Part shown: positions 43,201 to 51,063 of the stretch, piece by piece | Layout: each line of letters begins with the position of its first letter | Position numbering within the stretch: the first letter of the stretch is position 1 | NCBI GenBank assembly: GCA_015075185.1 | Contig: JABTUW010000003.1 | Span: 1,240,001 to 1,304,000, forward strand | Reading direction: 5' to 3' | Origin: Anaerolineales bacterium | GTDB taxonomy: Bacteria > Chloroflexota > Anaerolineae > 4572-78 > J111 | DNA length: 64,000 bases | Notes under the pieces: model-generated | The model's input: only the letters and a program-made list of their open reading frames with translations | Databases searched by the model: none | Told to the model about the DNA's origin: nothing | Translations under genes and position numbers: made by a program

Positions 43201-46200
43201 TTCCTGGCGACCCAACCCGCGATAGACATCACCCAGGCTGCTCCACGGTTGAGCATAGGCCGGATCAAGCTGGGCGGCGCGTTGGTAGGCATCAATTGCT
43301 TCCTGAACCCGATCCAGCCGCCGATAGACATGCCCCAGGTGATTCCAGGCCGCCGCCCGATCCTCGTCGCGCTGGTGCCGGGCCAGGGCTTGCTGGAAGG
43401 CCGCCAGCGCCGCCGGTAAATCGCCGCGCTGCTCGTAGAGCAGGCCCAGGTGATGGTACGGCCAGGCATAGGCCGGGTCGAGGGCCACCGCCTGTTGGTA
43501 AGCCTGTTCAGCTTCGCCAAACTGTTCCAGCACAGCGTAGACTTCGCCGAGGTGATGCCACGAAACCGCCCGGTCGGCATCGCGCCGATGGCGGGCTAAA
43601 GCTTGTTGGTAGAGCGGAATCGCTTGCTGATAGTGCCCGCGCTGCGCTTCAAGCAGGGCCAGGCTGTGGTACGGCCAGGCCAGATCCGGGTCAAGCTCAA
43701 TCGCCCGGCGGTAGGCTTGCTCGGCATCGGCGGGGCGCTTGTCCGCCCGGTAAAGGTCGCCCAGGCTGTTCCAGGGCAGGGCAAAGGTTGGGTCAAGTTC
43801 GGTCCCCCGGCGGTAAGCGTCGAGCGCATCAGCACGACGCTCCAGGGCCAGGTAAATATCGCCCAACTCGTTCCAGGCCCGTGCCCTGGCTTCATTATCG
43901 GTGTGGCGGTCAACCGCCTGGCGAAAGGCGGTCAAGGCAGCCTCATAATCGGCCTGCCGTTTATAAATCAGGCCCAGGTTGTGGTAGGGCCAGGCATAGG
44001 CCGGGTCAAGCTGGTTGGCCGTTTGGTAGGCAGCCAGGGCGTCGCTGTCATTGCCCACCGCCTCGTAGACGCCGCCCAGGTTATTCCAGGAGACGGCTTT
44101 ATCCTTGTCGCGCTGCTGCCGCTCCAATGCCTGCCGGTAAGCCGTAATCGCCGCCTCGAACTCACCCCGTTCGGCGTAGATGAAACCAAGATTGTTATAA
44201 GGGCCGGGGTTATCCGGGCTTAATTCAATCACCCGGCGATAGGCGGTAAGGGCGTCGTCGTAGCGGCCCAATTGGCCGTAAACATTGCCCAAGCCGTTGT
44301 GGGCCGGGGCATAATCCGGGTCAAGCTTGACAGCCTGGCGGTAGGCTGCAATCGCCTCTTCTGAGCGCCCCAGTACGCTATAGACATCGCCCAGGTTATG
44401 ATGGGGGTGGGCAGCCTGCGGGTCGAGCTGGCTGGCCCGCTGGTAAGCGGCGACGGCTTCGTCGGTACGGCTGAGGGCTTGATAAACGTCGCCGAGATTG
44501 CGCCACGAAGCGGCCCGGCCCTCGTCATCCCGGTGCCGTTCCAACGCCTGCTGGTAGAGGGTAATGGCCTGCTGGTACTCGCCGCGCTGCTCGTAGACCA
44601 GGGCCAGATTGTTGTAGGGCCAGGCTTCGGCCGGATCGAGGGCAATGGCCTGCCGGTAGGCTTTGATCGCCTCGTCGGCCCGGCCGAGGGCGCTGTAGAC
44701 ATCGCCCAGGCCGTGCCAGGGCGGGGCGTAGCCGGGGTTGAGGACACTGGCCCAGCGATAGGCAGCAATGGCTTCGTCCGACTCGCCCTGGGCGGCGTAA
44801 ACGTTGCCCAGGTTGTCCCAGGTAACCGCCTTGTCCTTGTCGCGCTGGTGCCGCTCCAGCGCCTGGCGGTAAAGCGGAACAGCCGCTTCGTAATCGCCGC
44901 GATGCTCATACAGGAGGCCCAGGTTGTGATAGGGCCAGGGGTAGGCCGGGTTCAGTTCAATGGCCTGTTGGTAGGCAGCGATAGCCTCATCGTAGCGGCC
45001 CAGGGCGGTGTAAACATCGCCCAGGCCGTTGTAGGCCAGCGGGCGCGGTTCCAGTTCGATCGCCCGCTGGTAGGCCGGCACGGCTTCTTCCTCACGTTCC
45101 AAATAATCCAGGGCCGCGCCCAGGTTGAACCAGGCGTCACCGTTGTCCGGGTCGAGAACGACGGCATGCTGGGCAGCTTGCAGGCCCGGTTCGGAGGGCA
45201 CGGTTTCCAGGGCCGACTCCGGCCAGAGGAAGATGCTGCTCAACTGGTAAAAGCCCTGGCCCAACTGCCGCCGCAAATTGGCCGCAGCGGGCGGCAGATT
45301 GGCTTCGGCGGCCAGGTAGGCTTTGAGGGCTTCCGGGTAGCGCTGTTCCTGGACCAGCCAGTCGCCCTGCCAGCGATGGAGGATGCTCAGGTGCAGCGGT
45401 TCCAACTCGGCGGTTTTCAGCAGCCGGTCTACCATGCGCCCGACGGCCTCGCCCGGCTCGTCGAAGAGGCTGATGTCTTTCAGGCCGGTGCGCAGTTGGT
45501 GGACCAGGTTGGCCGCGGAGCGACTCAGCGGCAGGGCGGCATCACCCAGAAATTCTTCGGCCTGGATAAGCAGACCCTCAGCAAAGGGGCGATCAAAGCC
45601 CAGTCCCTCGACAAAGCGGGGCAGTAAAAACTGGATGGCCTCGTCGGGATCATACCAGAGCAGGGCGTTGAGCAGGTCGCGCACAGTCCGCTGCCAGCGG
45701 GGGTCGCGCACCCGCAGCAAAGGATCGTCAGAGACTTCGGCCTCCCGCCCGGCCCACTCGGCCTGATAGTGGCTGACAGCCCGTTTGCTGAGCCGGTCAC
45801 GCACCTGGCGGTAATGCTTGAGGGTGCGCAATTCGCGGCGGACAAAATCATAAACGGCGTCATGCAGCCCGTCGCTGAGGACAAAGGCGTAGCGGAGACG
45901 CAGGTCGTTCAACAGCTCATGGGCGGATTGGCCGGGCAGCAAGTTCCACACGGCATGCAGAGCGGTTTCGTCAGCCCCTTTATGCAGGAGGGCCAACCCC
46001 TGCACCCGCTCCAGGTCATCCTCGCGGTTCAGGCAGTAGCGCAGGAAGCGGGCGGTGATCTGTTCCAGCCGGCCGGCGGGGAGCAGCGTTTTATCATCCA
46101 GCATAAATTCGCGCAGAAAGTCGTCCCGCTCCATGCTGAAGAGGGCGTCGGCGACCATCTCGACCACCAGGGGCACGCCGCTGCTGGTGGACTTGACGGC

Positions 46201-47271
46201 GTCAATCAGGTTCTCGTCTATCTCCAGCGAGACCTGACGGCGCGCGGCTTCGGCTTCGAGGTATTCGCGCAGGTCGGCATCGCTGAAGATGCTCATATCC
46301 CAGACGACCGGCGGGTTTTCGCCGAGCAGGTCACGGTAGCCCTTGTAATCCTGTTTGATCCCGTTGACTTCCACCAGGCGCTCGTCGGCCAGGTTGTAGC
46401 GGCCGCTTAAGATCCAGATGAGGGGGGTGTTGGTAGTGGGCAAAACCAGATGGTCGCGGAGGAAAGGTTCCAGTGGGACGATCACTTCCAGGTTGTCGAG
46501 GGCAATGGCGACGGGCCGGCGGCGGGCTATGCGTTTAAGGGCGGCGACCAGCCTGGCCGCCAGGGCCAGGGCCGGATGGCGGAAGAGCATCGCTTCGGCC
46601 TGGCTAATTTTGCCCTCTTGCTGCATTTGATCGGTCAGCAAGTCGTAGGCTTGGGCAGTGATAGCAATTTCGTCGGGGGTCGGGGATTGGGGGCCGGGGG
46701 TTGGGTAAGACTGCCTTGAGGCGAGATGGTGGCTTCGTAATTCCTGGGCGACTAAGCCTCTGGCGGTGTGGAGCAGGCCGGCCCAGCGTTCGCGGCTTTC
46801 GGCCTGGTAGCGGGTGACCCGCTCGACCACGCCGGGCAGGTCGGCCTGCGCTTGCCGGTAGGCGGCCACTTCGCTTTCGTAGCCTGCCTGGGCCAGGTGG
46901 CCGGCCAGGCGGTCCAACAGATGAACCGGCTCCAACACCGGCGGCCCCAGCGAAACGTCGTCGTAGAAGGTCAGAATAGACAGGTCGCCTCCCATTTCAT
47001 CAGCCAGGATAAGGCAGCGGCGGGCCAGCCAGCTTTTGCCAATACCGCCGATGCCGTGGGGCAGGAAAATGTGGGCATAGGAGTCGTCGCCGGGAGCCTG
47101 CTCGGGGTCAAAATTGGCCGCCTGCATATAGGCTAAATCACGCCAGCGGCGTTGGTGCGCCACCAGGCCCTGCAAGGCAACCCGAAACTGCCGCTGCTCC
47201 TGCACCCGGCCGATAAAATTGGCCCGTTGTTCCTCAGGTTGGTCCGGATTCACGGGTGATTGAGTGACCAT
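40267..47271 (-). CDS. Giant STAND-type NTPase with TPR super-repeats (2334 residues)
   Basis: Order of parts: short leader with FIGRVQEQRQF (about residues 19-29, the usual entry to AAA_16/STAND modules); P-loop GIGGIGKS at 73-80; Walker B region AIALDN about 255-260; sensor strand LIWILSGRYN about 284-293; winged-helix and helical region to about 680; then TPRs to the end. The TPRs form a super-repeat of about 105 residues (34 + 37 + 34), whose middle unit ends in the signature ERHxxDxDRA; I count 15 copies of that signature, so about 45 TPRs. No effector domain (nuclease, protease, TIR) is seen before or after the NTPase. Likely a signal-responsive scaffold; the ligand is unknown. Confidence 0.9.
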   Translation of the reverse strand: MVTQSPVNPDQPEEQRANFIGRVQEQRQFRVALQGLVAHQRRWRDLAYMQAANFDPEQAPGDDSYAHIFLPHGIGGIGKSWLARRCLILADEMGGDLSILTFYDDVSLGPPVLEPVHLLDRLAGHLAQAGYESEVAAYRQAQADLPGVVERVTRYQAESRERWAGLLHTARGLVAQELRSHHLASRQSYPTPGPQSPTPDEIAITAQAYDLLTDQMQQEGKISQAEAMLFRHPALALAARLVAALKRIARRRPVAIALDNLEVIVPLEPFLRDHLVLPTTNTPLIWILSGRYNLADERLVEVNGIKQDYKGYRDLLGENPPVVWDMSIFSDADLREYLEAEAARRQVSLEIDENLIDAVKSTSSGVPLVVEMVADALFSMERDDFLREFMLDDKTLLPAGRLEQITARFLRYCLNREDDLERVQGLALLHKGADETALHAVWNLLPGQSAHELLNDLRLRYAFVLSDGLHDAVYDFVRRELRTLKHYRQVRDRLSKRAVSHYQAEWAGREAEVSDDPLLRVRDPRWQRTVRDLLNALLWYDPDEAIQFLLPRFVEGLGFDRPFAEGLLIQAEEFLGDAALPLSRSAANLVHQLRTGLKDISLFDEPGEAVGRMVDRLLKTAELEPLHLSILHRWQGDWLVQEQRYPEALKAYLAAEANLPPAAANLRRQLGQGFYQLSSIFLWPESALETVPSEPGLQAAQHAVVLDPDNGDAWFNLGAALDYLEREEEAVPAYQRAIELEPRPLAYNGLGDVYTALGRYDEAIAAYQQAIELNPAYPWPYHNLGLLYEHRGDYEAAVPLYRQALERHQRDKDKAVTWDNLGNVYAAQGESDEAIAAYRWASVLNPGYAPPWHGLGDVYSALGRADEAIKAYRQAIALDPAEAWPYNNLALVYEQRGEYQQAITLYQQALERHRDDEGRAASWRNLGDVYQALSRTDEAVAAYQRASQLDPQAAHPHHNLGDVYSVLGRSEEAIAAYRQAVKLDPDYAPAHNGLGNVYGQLGRYDDALTAYRRVIELSPDNPGPYNNLGFIYAERGEFEAAITAYRQALERQQRDKDKAVSWNNLGGVYEAVGNDSDALAAYQTANQLDPAYAWPYHNLGLIYKRQADYEAALTAFRQAVDRHTDNEARARAWNELGDIYLALERRADALDAYRRGTELDPTFALPWNSLGDLYRADKRPADAEQAYRRAIELDPDLAWPYHSLALLEAQRGHYQQAIPLYQQALARHRRDADRAVSWHHLGEVYAVLEQFGEAEQAYQQAVALDPAYAWPYHHLGLLYEQRGDLPAALAAFQQALARHQRDEDRAAAWNHLGHVYRRLDRVQEAIDAYQRAAQLDPAYAQPWSSLGDVYRGLGRQEEAMAAYRQAIGLDPAEAWPYHHLGWLHQQRGEYEPALTRYEQAVERHQTDPARAMTWQQLGQIYQTIDRPQEAIKAFRQAGALDPAFALPWHHLGDTYRALNRREQALSAYQRASELDPAYAPTWSNLGDLYEAANRRDEAIKAYRRAIELDPANAWDYHHLGAIFEARGDYPAALNYYQQAAARHPVDHDLALAWNSLGDVYRALKQPDLAMDAYRRASGFDPAYPWPYHRLGQLYEQRGETEQALTAYQQAITHHRGDRERAELWERVGHLYQETGRYEQALAAYRSMTRLDPQNAAPWSSLGTIYRALNRPEDAIAAYRRSIKLAPKQAWPYHHLAEVYAERGEYESALTQFQEAIARHRHDPDRAAAWQQVGHIYTSLEQPEQALDAYQQAAQFNPKAALPWNSLGDVYRALNRPDEAVKAYQRAIELDPELAWPYHHLGEIYREREEYQQAVTYYRQAIERHPADQDRALAWYGLGNVYDELSEIRAATEAYQQATKADPTYPWPYQRLGLIYEGQGGYEAAEKLYRQALERHQPDEVGRAVTWHHLGNTLVARNDLEAALEAYQQAGTIDAAYALPWNSLGDVYTALGRNDEAIPAYQRAAKLDEAYVLPWSGLGTVYAKLSRYPEAVSAYEHALTLDPEAVWLYQHLGLVQERQNNYEAALRYYQQAIEQQVAPGTGQPQSNRDRAVLYYCLGNVYRALTRYTEAIDAFQQAIQLDERFALSWNGLGGVYSAQGQPGEAIKAYERAIEVDPAYAWPYHNLGLIYESLERYEQALAFYEQAIVRHTNDRERAMSWHNLGNLYNTLGHYEQAIVIYRRAIELDPAAALPWNSLGDIYDDLKQPDQAIAAYRRAIELAPDYAWPYNNLGVVYEKLGEYEQAMTLYRQVIERHPSQMDRAVSWTNLGNIYTVLNQQEQAIHAYEQAIELDPGYTWPYHNLGAIYEQRGERDLALAMYEQAIRQRRREPIQLQLK
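40300..45150 (-). repeat. Tandem ~315-base repeat array encoding TPR triplets
   Basis: The DNA repeats at about 315-base period, for example GGTGATGGTACGGCCAGGC and GGTTGTGGTAGGGCCAGGC variants encoding AWPYHHLG, and CAGGCTGTTCCAGGGCAG variants encoding LPWNSLG. Units are diverged but clearly related, with one degenerate junction (about 41130-41180) where the usual RHxxDxDRA is replaced by a longer VAPGTGQPQSNRDRA. Confidence 0.8.
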
Positions 47272-47289
47272 AGTTCACCGTTGTAAATA

Positions 47290-47416
47290 ACAAGGACTTA
47301 CGCGGTGGGTGGAAAAGCCCTCCCTAAATCCCTCCCAAAGGGAGGGACTTAAGCTGATTCTCCCCCATGTGGGGGGAGTTAGAGGGGGGCAAATACTTCA
47401 ACTGCGTAACCCCTGT
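47290..47416. repeat. Inverted-repeat-bounded element, copy 3, upstream of giant gene
   Basis: ACAAGGACTTACGCGGT at 47290-47306 faces ACTGCGTAACCCCTGT at 47401-47416. The interior holds CCCTCCC/GGGAGGG and TCTCCCCC/GGGGGGAG hairpins. AAATA flanks it on both sides (47285-47289 and 47417-47421), a possible target duplication. It lies between the predicted promoter and the start codon of the giant NTPase-TPR gene. Confidence 0.7.
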
Positions 47417-47520
47417 AAATAATACAATCCAATCTTACTCTGTTAAGACCAAAGTACACTGTACAAGGAGTTAACAATAGTGTACCATAAAAAGGAATTT
47501 TTCCACCTTTCCATTATCAT

Positions 47521-47549
47521 ACTATAGCATAACTCCGCTGGTTTCGTAA
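47521..47549 (-). promoter_or_regulatory. Promoter for the giant NTPase-TPR gene
   Basis: On the minus strand TTACGA (47549-47544), a 17-base spacer and TATAGT (47526-47521) with an extended TGC before it. The predicted leader is about 240 bases long and contains repeat copy 3 and an inverted repeat GTACACT (47454-47460)/AGTGTAC (47479-47485). Confidence 0.55.
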
Positions 47550-47578
47550 AGTAGTTATGTCAAAAACGAGCCGCCCAC

Positions 47579-47644
47579 AGAGACCTGTTTGGGATAAACG
47601 AGCGAGTTTTGACAGGTCTCTACTTCTTCATTTTGTGTTATAAT
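47579..47644 (+). promoter_or_regulatory. Extended -10 promoter with inverted repeat, response regulator gene
   Basis: TGTTATAAT at 47636-47644 is an extended -10 with perfect TATAAT. Upstream, AGAGACCTGT (47579-47588) and ACAGGTCTCT (47612-47621) form a 10-base inverted repeat ending 14 bases before it, and TGTCAAAA (47558-47565)/TTTTGACA (47607-47614) form a second. They could be an operator overlapping the -35 region. Confidence 0.55.
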
Positions 47645-47680
47645 TGGGTGGGAAAGAGTCAGCGGGAATGGGAGGCCCAC

Positions 47681-48694
47681 ATGCGTAAAATTCTCATTAT
47701 CGAAGATCGGCGGGAAAATATTGTTTTTATTGCCAACAATATTCTGAAGCCGCTTGGTTACGAAGTCATCACGGCTATGGATGGCCCGACCGGCCTGACG
47801 AAGGCTCAGGAAGAATCGCCGGACTTAATTATCAGCGATTTAAAGTTACCGGGGTTAGGCGGATTGGAAGTGATGGAGAAACTGCGCCAGAAGGGCATCA
47901 ACATTCCCACCATTGTGATGACCTTTCACGGCACGGAGGAGACAGCCGTGCGGGCACTGCGCCTGGGCGCCCGTGACTATTTAATTAAGCCGTTTACGGT
48001 GGAGGAAATGCAGGCGGCGCTGGAGCGAGCCTTCAAAGCGCTGCCGCAACCGGCCCCCCCGCCCCTCAGGAAGCTGACCACTGCCCCCCTCGTAGCAAGA
48101 GAACAGGGAGCAGAACCGGCCCGGCTGACCCAACTGGAGCGGGAATTGGCCGAGATGCGCGTGGCGCTGACCTCTCGTGATAAACAGATCACCCAGATGA
48201 AACAACTGCTGCTCAACCGCAACACCCCGCCGGCCGGGGCCGAAGGCGGCCCCAATCCCCCTCCCACCCCAAAGATCACCGCCAACGACGTGCGGATGAC
48301 TCAGCTTGAGCAGGAACTCATCCAGATGCGAACCGTCCTGGCGGCCCGCGAGAAACAGTTGGTCCACCTGCAGCAGCAGTTGGCCAATTCGGTCAAGAAG
48401 CTGGATATGGCCGAAGCGGCCCAACGCGCGGCCACCTGGGAAGAGGATAGTGCCCGCTTGCAGCATGTGCTGGCCCAGTCCAAGCACATGTTGGGCGAGG
48501 CCGAGAAACGGATCCGCACCCTAGAAGAGACGGTCATGGCGCAGAAATTACAAATGGGCAAGTACCAGGAGGAGGCCAAGCGCCTGGCCGACCAGCTCCG
48601 CAATTTATCGGAGGCGGTACGGCTGCTCTCCCAGGACTTGGGGCAGCAAATGGAACGGATGGGCGTCGTTACACCGGGGGAGAAGCGGCGGTAA
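47681..48694 (+). CDS. Response regulator with C-terminal coiled coil, no output domain
   Basis: A 337-residue cytoplasmic protein. ATG 47681 follows GGGAGG; a longer frame from 47609 would cross the promoter. The receiver domain (about residues 1-120) has the acidic pair ED, phospho-acceptor Asp in IISDLKLPG, Thr in IVMTFHG and Lys in LIKPFT. After a Pro-rich linker there are two similar Gln/Glu-rich heptad stretches, LTQLERELAEMRVALTSRDK and MTQLEQELIQMRTVLAAREK, then more coiled coil to the end. No DNA-binding or enzymatic output is present, so signalling probably works by protein-protein contact or dimerisation. It is divergent from the giant TPR gene. Confidence 0.9.
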   Translation: MRKILIIEDRRENIVFIANNILKPLGYEVITAMDGPTGLTKAQEESPDLIISDLKLPGLGGLEVMEKLRQKGINIPTIVMTFHGTEETAVRALRLGARDYLIKPFTVEEMQAALERAFKALPQPAPPPLRKLTTAPLVAREQGAEPARLTQLERELAEMRVALTSRDKQITQMKQLLLNRNTPPAGAEGGPNPPPTPKITANDVRMTQLEQELIQMRTVLAAREKQLVHLQQQLANSVKKLDMAEAAQRAATWEEDSARLQHVLAQSKHMLGEAEKRIRTLEETVMAQKLQMGKYQEEAKRLADQLRNLSEAVRLLSQDLGQQMERMGVVTPGEKRR

Positions 48695-48727
48695 AAATTT
48701 GCTCTTGATACCATAAGTAGAACGCTG

Positions 48728-48828
48728 AAACCGCAGATGTTACGCAGATTCACGCAGATTTTATTTGGATTTAGAGAAGATCAGCGAATATCAGGATTGA
48801 TCTGCGTTATCTGCGTTCTTTTTTAAGG
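48728..48828 (+). terminator. Inverted repeat of GCAGAT units
   Basis: CCGCAGATGTTACGCAGATTCACGCAGATT (about 48732-48761) is complemented by GATCTGCGTTATCTGCG (about 48799-48815), followed by TTCTTTTTT. The structure would end transcription of the response-regulator gene. The ACGCAGAT unit is repetitive in itself. Confidence 0.55.
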
Positions 48829-48841
48829 GGAGGGGAGCACT

Positions 48842-49348
48842 TTGTTTCAAACCCAATTTCGACCCGAGCAGGTTCATTCGACCGCGTTCATTGCCCAGGG
48901 CGCTGTTGTCGTGGGGGATGTGACCCTGGGCGAGGAGACGAGCGTCTGGTTCAACGCCAGCCTGCGGGGTGACAGCACCCCGATCACGATTGGCCCGCGC
49001 AGCAATATCCAGGAGGGCTGCATTTTGCACGCCGACCCCGGCTTTCCGGCGATCATCGGCGCGGGGGTGACGGTGGGCCACGGGGCGGTGGTTCACGGGG
49101 CGCGCGTGGGGGATAATTCCCTGATTGGCATTCGCGCGGTGCTGCTCAACGGGGTGGTGGTGGGCGAGAACTGCATCGTCGGGGCATGCGCGCTGCTGAC
49201 CCAGGGTAAAAAGTTCCCCCCCGGTTCGCTGATTATGGGCGCGCCGGCCAAAGTGGTGCGCGAGCTGACCGCCGAGGAGATCGAACGCAACCGCCGGGCG
49301 GCGGAGGAGTATGTCAAGCGGTCACGGGCGTTTATGGGTCGTGGGTAG
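48842..49348 (+). CDS. Gamma-carbonic-anhydrase-family protein
   Basis: A 168-residue left-handed beta-helix protein. The TTG start at 48842 is supported by GGGGAGGGGAG a few bases upstream. Hexapeptide repeats run from VVVGDVTLGEETSVWFNASLRGD to GARVGDNSLIGIRAVLLNGVVVG. The three metal His of the family are present in GCILHAD and VTVGHGAVVHGA. The C-terminal helix is ERNRRAAEEYVKRSRAFM. Hydration of CO2 is possible, but many members (YrdA/PaaY group) show little such activity. Confidence 0.93.
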   Translation: MFQTQFRPEQVHSTAFIAQGAVVVGDVTLGEETSVWFNASLRGDSTPITIGPRSNIQEGCILHADPGFPAIIGAGVTVGHGAVVHGARVGDNSLIGIRAVLLNGVVVGENCIVGACALLTQGKKFPPGSLIMGAPAKVVRELTAEEIERNRRAAEEYVKRSRAFMGRG

Positions 49349-49484
49349 GGATTTTCTGGGCAAAGGTTCAGATAGGACCACTCAGAGGAGGGTTATTTGG
49401 AAGAGTTTAATAGGATCAATGGTTGGGTGGCAATAATTTCAAGCTACAACAACATACTTCAGTATTTGGTCAGGAGATTACTTA

Positions 49485-50243
49485 ATGGAAGTCAAAGACG
49501 ACAACATGACCCCTTCTGTCAGCCAGACAACTGTAATAATCCTCAGCATCTTGGTTGCAGTAGTGATTTTGGCTGGTATAGGTCTTATTTACTGGCTTAC
49601 AGCCCCTGATCCATCAACATCTGTTGCCGAGAACAAGGACATCCCAAGATCAACTGAGACCTGGCCCACTGTTCCACCAACTTTTACGCCTACATCCTCT
49701 CCCACATCAGAATCTACACCAACTCCTACGACTACACTTACCCCTACTCCCACCCCAGCACCAACTGCGACGCCCACTCCAATTGTTGTTGGTTGGCGAG
49801 AATTAGGTTATCTGACTACAGCCGAATTCACTGCTGTAACTGTTACAGAATTTACACGCGAGCGACGATTTGCTCCAGATGAAAAAATTATTCTAAAAGC
49901 TGTGGGTAAAATTCAAACGGGCATTGATATGTCTCAGATTGAAGACTCTGATGTAGAAGTGAGTGGAACCTCTGTAAAAATCGTCTTACCGCGTGCTAAA
50001 GTAACCAGTATTGATTTATTACGGGGTGAAACACAGATAATTGATAAAGGGTTGTTTCCAGGTGAGGGCCTAGAAACAGCAGCATTGGATAAGGCCCGGA
50101 CGGATTTAGAACAGTGGGCAGTTGGACAAGGAAATTTACTTGATTTGTCGGAGAAATTGGGCAAGATACAATTGGAAAGTTTCCTGCGGCAACTTGGGTT
50201 CAGAGAAATCATAATCACATTCAAGAACAAGCAAGGGATATAA
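49485..50243 (+). CDS. DUF4230-type membrane-anchored protein, long PT-rich linker
   Basis: A 252-residue protein with an N-terminal helix (about residues 18-39), a Thr/Pro/Ser-rich linker (about 58-100) and an outer domain starting WRELGYLTTAEFTAVTVTE. Segments KIILKAVGKIQTGIDMSQI and VSGTSVKIVLPRAKVTSID match the DUF4230 pattern as I know it; function is unknown. AGGAG precedes the ATG. A second DUF4230 gene starts 3 bases after its stop. Codon use is AT-rich compared with the rest of the window. Confidence 0.8.
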   Translation: MEVKDDNMTPSVSQTTVIILSILVAVVILAGIGLIYWLTAPDPSTSVAENKDIPRSTETWPTVPPTFTPTSSPTSESTPTPTTTLTPTPTPAPTATPTPIVVGWRELGYLTTAEFTAVTVTEFTRERRFAPDEKIILKAVGKIQTGIDMSQIEDSDVEVSGTSVKIVLPRAKVTSIDLLRGETQIIDKGLFPGEGLETAALDKARTDLEQWAVGQGNLLDLSEKLGKIQLESFLRQLGFREIIITFKNKQGI

Positions 50244-50246
50244 CTG

Positions 50247-50873
50247 ATGTATCGGCTCTTAATAAAAATCGCTTGGAATGCATTACCGATAATTGCCCTG
50301 GTGTTACTGGTTTTGTGGCTTTTGGGGTTATTTCCGCCTCCAACGTCAACCGTAACGGCAGGTCCCCCAGTATTAGAAGCAATTAAGCACATCAATAAAC
50401 AGATATTTATAGAGCATTACAATGCCGTAGATGTAACTTTTACGGAAGTGCCGAACTGGGTTGGTAAATTTGGGATCAAACAAGAATTTATTGTTTTAAT
50501 ACGGGGACGAGTGCCAGCGGGATTTGACTTACAGCAATTAAGTGAAAAAGATGTGTGGGTCAGTTCAGATGGGAAACGCGTACAATTAACCTTGCCATCT
50601 CCTGTTATTTTTAAGGACAATGTTTTCATTGATTTTGAAAATAGCCGAATCCTTTCGCAGAGTGACACCTGTCCCAATTTCATTTGTGAAGATAATCTCG
50701 TAGCTTATCAAAGCCAAGTTATGCCTACTGGCAGAGATAAACTTATCGAATTCGCTCTAAAAAATGGTATTCTGGAACAATCCGCTAAAGATGGTAAGGC
50801 GTATTATGAGCAATTCTTGAAATCTCTTGGTTTTGAGGAAGTCAGGGTTAATGTAAATGGATATGGGTTGTAA
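50247..50873 (+). CDS. Second DUF4230-type membrane-anchored protein
   Basis: A 208-residue protein with an N-terminal helix (about residues 11-30) and an outer domain carrying IKQEFIVLIRGRVPAGFDLQQL and VSSDGKRVQLTLPSPVIF, the same layout as the upstream gene (GKIQTGIDMSQI and VSGTSVKIVLPRA) but well diverged. Both end with a helix and G-F-x-E-(V/I) strand (LRQLGFREIIITF, LKSLGFEEVRVNV). The tandem pair probably arose by old duplication and may form a heteromer. Two Cys (TCPNFIC) are unique to this copy. Confidence 0.78.
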   Translation: MYRLLIKIAWNALPIIALVLLVLWLLGLFPPPTSTVTAGPPVLEAIKHINKQIFIEHYNAVDVTFTEVPNWVGKFGIKQEFIVLIRGRVPAGFDLQQLSEKDVWVSSDGKRVQLTLPSPVIFKDNVFIDFENSRILSQSDTCPNFICEDNLVAYQSQVMPTGRDKLIEFALKNGILEQSAKDGKAYYEQFLKSLGFEEVRVNVNGYGL

Positions 50874-50996
50874 GGGTATCGTCTTAACAAAAAGCTAACT
50901 CGATATATAGGGTGTCAAGTACCAGAACCTTAAAATTGACGTCGGAAAAGGCTGAAAAAAGAAACAGCTTAAAATACCCTATTTCATGCGTTTAAT

Positions 50997-51025
50997 TTGG
51001 TAACTGGGCAAGTGGCAAGTAGAAT
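50997..51025 (+). promoter_or_regulatory. Promoter for vapB-vapC
   Basis: TTGGTA at 50997-51002, a 17-base spacer and TAGAAT at 51020-51025. The ATG of vapB is at 51064 with AGGAG upstream. Confidence 0.55.
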
Positions 51026-51063
51026 AAGGCGTATTACGACATAATGAACGATAGGAGTTAAAT

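Noticed and set aside
40300..45150. CRISPR-like array in the repetitive region
   Set aside because: The period (about 315 bases) and coding conservation are those of TPR triplets; no short identical repeats with unique spacers are present.
40300..47000. Long plus-strand frames opposite the giant TPR gene
   Set aside because: They are periodic shadows of the TPR repeats, with unnatural Val/Gln/Gly/Arg composition and no family motifs.
47609..47644. TTGACA at 47609 with TATAAT at 47639 as a promoter pair
   Set aside because: The spacer would be 24 bases; the extended -10 alone is the better explanation.
48842..49348. Acyltransferase annotation for the hexapeptide protein
   Set aside because: The three metal His and the short length fit the gamma-carbonic-anhydrase family better than a transferase.
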